From: CAKSQF01 sp964568425
Lineage (GTDB): Bacteria > Bacillota > Clostridia > Oscillospirales > CAG-272
Assembly: GCA_964568425.1 (NCBI GenBank)
Contig: CAZMPO010000007.1
Location: forward strand, 1-64,000
Direction of reading: 5' to 3'
Length of the DNA stretch: 64,000 nt
The notes under the pieces are model-generated. The model was not told the origin of the DNA and ran no database searches. It worked only from the letters and a program-made list of their open reading frames with translations. A program made the translations under genes and the position numbers. Each line of letters starts with the position of its first letter. Positions within the stretch are counted from its first letter, which is position 1. Below are positions 59,746-64,000 of the stretch, piece after piece.

Positions 59746-60462
59746 TTATTTGTTTTTATTTACTATTCTTGACTCGAAATTGCCGGTTTCGAGGTCTATA
59801 TATCTCACAAAAAGCGAGACCTTGTTGTCGGCGTTGAGACCGTCCCAGATAAGATCGGTCATTTCGTCAATGCCGAGATCGGGGAGCTCAAGTGTCTTCG
59901 GCTCGCCCTCGAAGCTCGGGAGCGGCGATCCGTCGCCCATATAGGTATGGATGAACTTCGCTCTGCCGCACGCGGGCGTATTGTAGGCAAATGTATATCT
60001 CTGACAGGATGTCGGGTCACCCTCTGCCGATTTGATGATCGAGAGTGCGAAATTCATAAGTCCCGACTCGTGATGAACGATGCCCGAGATGCGCGGAGTG
60101 TAGTTCGGCGCGTCATCCTCAAATTCGCGAGTGCGCAGTGCCTGCTCGAAGGTCATCTGCCTGTCCATCAGCTCGTAGATAGTATCGGTCTGATCGCCGT
60201 TGGTGACGATCGTTTTGTTGCCGAGCACGCGAACGGGTGCGTAGATGATGAGGTGGGGATCGACCATCTTGGACGGGTCGAACGCCTCTGTTCTTATGCC
60301 GTCACCCTCGGTCACGAAAACGCGATTGCGGCTGTTTTCGCTTCTTCCCATGATAAAATAAGCGATTATCGCCGACTTTCCGTCGACACTTCTGCCGACC
60401 ATTATTCCTCTGCCGTGATAGGACAGAGATCTGAGCTCACCCTCAAGATTTCTTATTTCCAT
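59746..60462 (-). CDS. purO: IMP cyclohydrolase, archaeal PurO type
   Basis: A 238-aa protein of the PurO-like IMP cyclohydrolase family: SLSYHGRGIMVGRSVDGKSA, IIYAPVRVLGNKTIVTNGDQ, and NYTPRISGIVHHESGL with FAYNTPACGRAKFIHTYMGD. It closes FAICAR to IMP and replaces the missing N-terminal half of PurH. The ATG at 60462 has AAGGGA 7 bases ahead; an in-frame start at 60504 lies inside purN's end. It is 11 bases upstream of the transformylase gene. Confidence 0.9.
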   Translation of the reverse strand: MEIRNLEGELRSLSYHGRGIMVGRSVDGKSAIIAYFIMGRSENSRNRVFVTEGDGIRTEAFDPSKMVDPHLIIYAPVRVLGNKTIVTNGDQTDTIYELMDRQMTFEQALRTREFEDDAPNYTPRISGIVHHESGLMNFALSIIKSAEGDPTSCQRYTFAYNTPACGRAKFIHTYMGDGSPLPSFEGEPKTLELPDLGIDEMTDLIWDGLNADNKVSLFVRYIDLETGNFESRIVNKNK

Positions 60463-60478
60463 TTTGCATTCCCTTCGA

Positions 60479-61105
60479 TTAATTATTAATGTATACCCGA
60501 CCATCCGTGATGGTCAGCTTGTCGTCGCAGAAAAGCCTTACCGCCATCGGAAGTATCTTCCATTCGGCATTTTCCATTATTCGGCGCTGGAGCGTCTCGG
60601 GGGTATCATCGTCCATGACCTCGACCGCCTTTTGAAGTATGATCGGACCTGCGTCGCACTCGGCGGTAACAAAATGCACGGTCGCACCCGATACCTTGAC
60701 TCCCTTTGCAAGGACCGCCTCGTGAACATGAAGTCCGTAAAAGCCCTTGCCGCAAAAGGATGGAATGAGCGCAGGATGGACATTTATCATCCTGCCCGAA
60801 AACGCATCGCAGACACTGCCGTCGAGGATGGTCATAAATCCCGCGTAGACAACAAGATCCGCGCCCTCCAAGGTCAGCCTGTCACACATCGCTCTGCTGT
60901 AATCGGCGACAGAGGCGTACTCTGCGCGAGGGAGGACTATCGTCTTTATCCCTGCGTTTTTTGCTCGCTCAAGGGCATAAACGCCCGATTTTGAAGAAAT
61001 AACGGCGGTTATTTTTCCGTTTCCGAGCTCACCGCGAGCCTCTGCATCAATAAGTGCTTGAAGATTGGTCCCGCCACCCGAGACCAAGACAACGATTTTT
61101 TTCAT
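60479..61105 (-). CDS. purN: phosphoribosylglycinamide formyltransferase
   Basis: A 208-aa GAR transformylase. VVLVSGGGTNLQALIDA is the phosphate loop; RMINVHPALIPSFCGKGFYG contains the catalytic Asn-x-His and ATVHFVTAECDAGPII the catalytic Asp. I use the ATG at 61105, 15 bases after purM, although the ribosome site there is weak (TTGGTG); translation is probably coupled to purM. Confidence 0.95.
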   Translation of the reverse strand: MKKIVVLVSGGGTNLQALIDAEARGELGNGKITAVISSKSGVYALERAKNAGIKTIVLPRAEYASVADYSRAMCDRLTLEGADLVVYAGFMTILDGSVCDAFSGRMINVHPALIPSFCGKGFYGLHVHEAVLAKGVKVSGATVHFVTAECDAGPIILQKAVEVMDDDTPETLQRRIMENAEWKILPMAVRLFCDDKLTITDGRVYINN

Positions 61106-61120
61106 AATATTATACACCAA

Positions 61121-62161
61121 TCAGTCGATTATAACGCCCTCGTCGGAGCGAACGACACTGCCGATGATGTAGGCGTCCTCGCCTGCCTCGCGAAGTATCG
61201 AGAGTGCCTTTTCGGCATCCTCTGCGGCGACCGTGACGCTCATGCCGACGCCCATGTTAAAGGTGTTGAACATATCGTGATCGGATATGCCGCCGACCTT
61301 TCTGATAAGCTCGAATATCGGGAGGATCTTAAGAGATGCTCTGTCGACCTTTACCGAGTATCCGTCGGGCAGCGCGCGCGGAATGTTTTCGTAAAATCCG
61401 CCGCCGGTGATGTGGGATACCGCCTTGACGCTCACCTTTTCAAAGAGCGCGAGCATAGATTTAACATATATCTTGGTCGGCGTAAGAAGCACCTCGCCGA
61501 GCGATCTGCCGTCAAGCTCGGGGACGGGCGCGGACAGATCGGCGTTTTCGATATCAAACACGCGGCGAACGAGCGAAAATCCGTTCGAGTGCACGCCCGA
61601 GGATGCAAGCGCAATAACGACATCGCCCTCTTTTACGCTGTTTTTGTCGAGTATTTTCTTTTTGTCAACAACACCCGTGCTGTAGCCCGCCAGATCATAG
61701 TCGTCCTCAGCCATAAGCCCGGGGTGCTCGGCAGTCTCGCCGCCGATAAGCGCACAACCCGCGCGGACGCAACCCTCGGCAACACCGCCGACGATCGAGG
61801 CGATCTTTTCGGGAACATTCTTTCCGCAAGCAATATAATCAAGGAAGAAAAGTGGCTTTGCGCCGCAACAGATTATATCATTGACGCACATGGCAACGCA
61901 GTCGATACCGATCGTATCATGCTTGTCCATCAGCATGGCAAGTCTTATCTTGGTGCCGACACCGTCGGTTCCCGATACGAGCACAGGCTCGTCGATGCCA
62001 CCAAGGTCAAGCCCGAAGCATCCGCCAAATCCGCCTATATCATCAAGGCAACCGGCGGTCTTCGTTCTTGCAATGTGACCCTTCATCAGCTCTACCGAGC
62101 GATAGCCTGCGGTAATATCGACGCCCGCCTTTGCGTAGCTGTCCGATCTTGAATTTTTCAT
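61121..62161 (-). CDS. purM: phosphoribosylaminoimidazole synthetase
   Basis: A 346-aa AIR synthetase. GVDITAGYRSVELMKGHI and ARTKTAGCLDDIGGFGGCF open it; PVLVSGTDGVGTKIRLA, ALIGGETAEHPGLM, ASSGVHSNGFSLVRRVF and HITGGGFYENIPRALP are the family blocks. Fifth step of IMP synthesis. The start is 380 bases after the PurF-like gene, the gap being filled by tandem repeats. Confidence 0.96.
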   Translation of the reverse strand: MKNSRSDSYAKAGVDITAGYRSVELMKGHIARTKTAGCLDDIGGFGGCFGLDLGGIDEPVLVSGTDGVGTKIRLAMLMDKHDTIGIDCVAMCVNDIICCGAKPLFFLDYIACGKNVPEKIASIVGGVAEGCVRAGCALIGGETAEHPGLMAEDDYDLAGYSTGVVDKKKILDKNSVKEGDVVIALASSGVHSNGFSLVRRVFDIENADLSAPVPELDGRSLGEVLLTPTKIYVKSMLALFEKVSVKAVSHITGGGFYENIPRALPDGYSVKVDRASLKILPIFELIRKVGGISDHDMFNTFNMGVGMSVTVAAEDAEKALSILREAGEDAYIIGSVVRSDEGVIID

Positions 62162-62174
62162 AGTAAAGTTTTCC

Positions 62175-62515
62175 TTTCGGTAAATTATAGGCGTTCTTCA
62201 ATTGATAGCGTTTTGACGTTTCGCTCTGCGAATGCCGTCCCTCGGACGGCAAGTCAAAACTTCGGCAAATTACAGCCCTTCTGTATTTGATGGCGTTTTG
62301 ACGTTTCGCTCTGCGAATGCCGTCCCTCGGACGGCAAGTCAAAACTTCGGCAAATTACAGCCCTTCTGTATTTGATGGCGTTTTGACGTTTCGCTCTGCG
62401 AATGCCGTCCCTCGGACGGCAAGTCAAAACTTCGGCAAATTACAGCCCTTCTGTATTTGATGGCGTTTTGACGTTTCGCTACGCGAATGCCCTCCCTCGG
62501 AGGGCAAGTCAAAAC
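62175..62515. repeat. four tandem copies of an 85-bp hairpin-rich repeat
   Basis: Copies begin their GTTTTGAC stem at 62210, 62295, 62380 and 62465, an exact 85-base period; the first has a diverged leading part (from about 62175). Each unit contains an outer stem GTTTTGAC/GTCAAAAC enclosing two inner hairpins, TTCGC-3-GCGAA and GCCGTCC-3-GGACGGC, so it can fold as a three-way junction. The linker carries TACAG-5-CTGTA. In copy 4 the inner stem is GCCCTCC/GGAGGGC, a paired change. It fills the purF-purM gap. Confidence 0.92.
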
Positions 62516-62517
62516 TT

Positions 62518-62554
62518 CGGTAAAGGATAAAAGCTTCGCTTTTATCCTTTACCG
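62518..62554 (-). promoter_or_regulatory. perfect hairpin spanning the PurF-like stop codon
   Basis: A 17-base perfect stem with a 3-base loop (62518-62534 with 62538-62554) encloses the TAA at 62542-62544. There is no T-run after it, so it is more likely an mRNA-stabilising or processing hairpin than a terminator, sitting just before the repeat array. Confidence 0.65.
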
Positions 62555-63966
62555 TTCCAGCAATAGGTACAAAGATCGCATTCGGGGAGACCGATGGCTT
62601 TGATTATGCCCTCAAGCGATTGGAACTCAAGGCTGTCAAATTTGAATTTCTTGCAGATCTCGCGGCGAAGTGCTCTGCCGCGCTCGGTCCTGCCGTCCGA
62701 ATACTCGTCGATATGCTCAAATCCGACCTCGCCCTCAAGCTCCATGATCACGCGGCGCGCGATCAGCTCCATGTTGTTTGTCGAACGCGAGAAATTCAGA
62801 TATTTGCATCCGAACATGATCGGCGGACACGCAGAACGCATGTGGACCGATTTTGCTCCGTTTTCATAAAGGAAATCGACCGTTTCCTTAAGCTGTGTAC
62901 CGCGGACGATCGAATCATCCACAAAAAGCAGATTTTTGTCCTTTATGTAATCATGAACGGGTATCTGCTTCATTTTTGCGACCTTGTTACGCTCGGTTTG
63001 GTTGTTCGGCGTAAAGCTTCTCGACCAGGTGGGCGTATATTTGATAAAGGCGCGCGCGAATTTTTTGCCGCTCTCGTTCGAGTACCCGATCGCATGCGGC
63101 GTTCCCGAATCGGGGACGCCTCCGACATAATCGACCTCGGCGTCAAATCCGTTTTCTCGGTCGTATGCCGCCATGATCTCGCCGTTGCGGCAACGCATCG
63201 CCTCAACATTGACGCCCTCGTATGTGGCGGTCGGGTAGCCGTAATAGCTCCACAAAAAGGCACAGACCTTCTTCTTTTTGCCGGGCTCTTTAAGCCTTGT
63301 CAGCGTGTCTGGCGTTATCTCGACGATCTCGCCCGGACCGAGCTCATATTCGTCGGTATATCCGAGTTTTTGGTAAGCGAACGACTCAAAGGACACCGCG
63401 TATCCGCTCTCGCCCTTGCCGACAAGCAGCGGCAGTCTGCCGACCTTGTCGCGTGCGGCGATTATCGAGCCGTCACTTGTCAGCAGCAGTATCGAGCATG
63501 TGCCCTCGATAATGCTCTGTGCATAGGCTATGCCGCTTGCAAAATCTTCCTTTTGATTGATAAGCGCGGCAACAAGCTCGGTCGTGTTGATCGCACCGCC
63601 GGTCATCGCGTCAAAATAGCCGCCGGGAAGATCGAGACAGAGTTTTATCAGCTGCTCGGCGTTGTTTATGATACCGACAGTCGATATCGCGTATGTGCCG
63701 AGTTTTGATCTTATCAGCATGGGCTGAGGGTCGGTGTCGCTGATGCAACCGATCGCAGACGTGCCCTTCATTTCCTCGAAAATATGCTCGAATTTCGTGC
63801 GAAACGGCGAATTTTCGATGCTGTGTATCTTCCTTTGCAGACCTATCTCTTTATCGTATGCCGCAAGTCCGCCGCGGCGAGTTCCGAGGTGCGAATGATA
63901 ATCGACTCCGAAAAAGACGTCAAGGAGGCAATCTTCTCTTGACGCAATTCCAAAAAATCCTCCCAT
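62542..63966 (-). CDS. PurF-like amidophosphoribosyltransferase lacking the N-terminal Cys nucleophile
   Basis: A 474-aa protein with the PurF layout. The phosphoribosyltransferase part is intact (NLLFVDDSIVRGTQLKETVDF, then RSACPPIMFGCKY) and the iron-sulfur cysteines are kept (CAFLWSYYGYP, FGCKY, CDLCTYC). The N-terminal glutaminase is altered: where PurF has Cys-Gly-x-Phe-Gly it reads MGGFFGIAS, the HRGQE-like segment reads LGTRRGGL, and the GHVRYAT strand reads IGCISDTDP. It may use free ammonia, depend on another glutaminase or have a different role. First gene of the visible purine operon; the promoter lies beyond the window edge. Confidence 0.88.
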   Translation of the reverse strand: MGGFFGIASREDCLLDVFFGVDYHSHLGTRRGGLAAYDKEIGLQRKIHSIENSPFRTKFEHIFEEMKGTSAIGCISDTDPQPMLIRSKLGTYAISTVGIINNAEQLIKLCLDLPGGYFDAMTGGAINTTELVAALINQKEDFASGIAYAQSIIEGTCSILLLTSDGSIIAARDKVGRLPLLVGKGESGYAVSFESFAYQKLGYTDEYELGPGEIVEITPDTLTRLKEPGKKKKVCAFLWSYYGYPTATYEGVNVEAMRCRNGEIMAAYDRENGFDAEVDYVGGVPDSGTPHAIGYSNESGKKFARAFIKYTPTWSRSFTPNNQTERNKVAKMKQIPVHDYIKDKNLLFVDDSIVRGTQLKETVDFLYENGAKSVHMRSACPPIMFGCKYLNFSRSTNNMELIARRVIMELEGEVGFEHIDEYSDGRTERGRALRREICKKFKFDSLEFQSLEGIIKAIGLPECDLCTYCWNGKG

Positions 63967-64000
63967 TTGATGTGCCCCCGAGAATCAGGCAAAGAAGAGC

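Noticed and set aside
62175..62515. Possible CRISPR array
   Set aside because: The period is 85 bases and the whole unit repeats, including the stretches that would be spacers; no unique spacers and no cas genes are present.

Overview
The window reads as the chromosome of an anaerobic, Gram-positive Clostridia-type bacterium, probably a gut or rumen Oscillospiraceae/Christensenellales relative. The signs are consensus sigma-A promoters with 17-base spacers, AGGAGG-type ribosome sites, an MdxEFG/MsmX-like sugar ABC transporter, an LCP-family wall protein, PyrK/PyrD-type dihydroorotate dehydrogenase, single-chain PurL, an archaeal-type IMP cyclohydrolase and a dockerin-bearing secreted protein. 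No rRNA, tRNA, CRISPR array or transposase was seen.

Region 1 (1-16.8 kb) is visibly more AT-rich than the rest and looks like a genomic island. Its core is a minus-strand operon behind a perfect TTGACA-17-TATAAT promoter at 13.77 kb: an excisionase-type HTH protein, a HEPN-SNF2 helicase fusion (1192 aa), a giant protein with two sacsin-type GHKL ATPase modules and a C-terminal HNH-like zinc module (1569 aa), a macrodomain-HTH protein, and an ArsC/Spx-like protein. Downstream are a frameshifted vWA gene, a small membrane protein, an ADP-ribosylglycohydrolase, an Lrp regulator and an orphan alpha-CTD-like protein. I infer an anti-phage or genome-defence island with an ADP-ribose theme. It is followed by a plus-strand SPFH/zinc-ribbon envelope module (14.2-16.8 kb).

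Region 2 (16.86-40 kb) is GC-richer accessory and housekeeping DNA: a MerR-controlled aldo/keto reductase and flavoprotein pair with face-to-face promoters, a lipoprotein metallophosphoesterase, a maltodextrin-type ABC transporter, a surface GDPD enzyme, dGTPase, membrane zinc protease, LCP protein, a His-rich-loop metal/arsenic permease, pgk-tpiA-ppa, a GH5-like glycosidase, and a DUF3990/XRE toxin-antitoxin pair.

Region 3 (40-51 kb) holds a dockerin-transglutaminase protein and an almost complete UMP operon on the minus strand, read pyrC-carB-pyrK-pyrD-pyrF-PHP-pyrE-pyrB. carA is absent from the window, and PyrB carries a PyrI-like zinc domain.

Region 4 (51-64 kb) holds a purine operon on the minus strand, read purF-like, purM, purN, purO-type, AICAR transformylase, [IVP cassette], purD, purL, fhs. 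It is interrupted by a 630-bp cassette with a four-helix-bundle gene bounded by GATACAAGATAC repeats, and by four 85-bp tandem repeats that fold as three-way junctions with a compensatory base change. The PurF-like protein has lost its glutaminase nucleophile.
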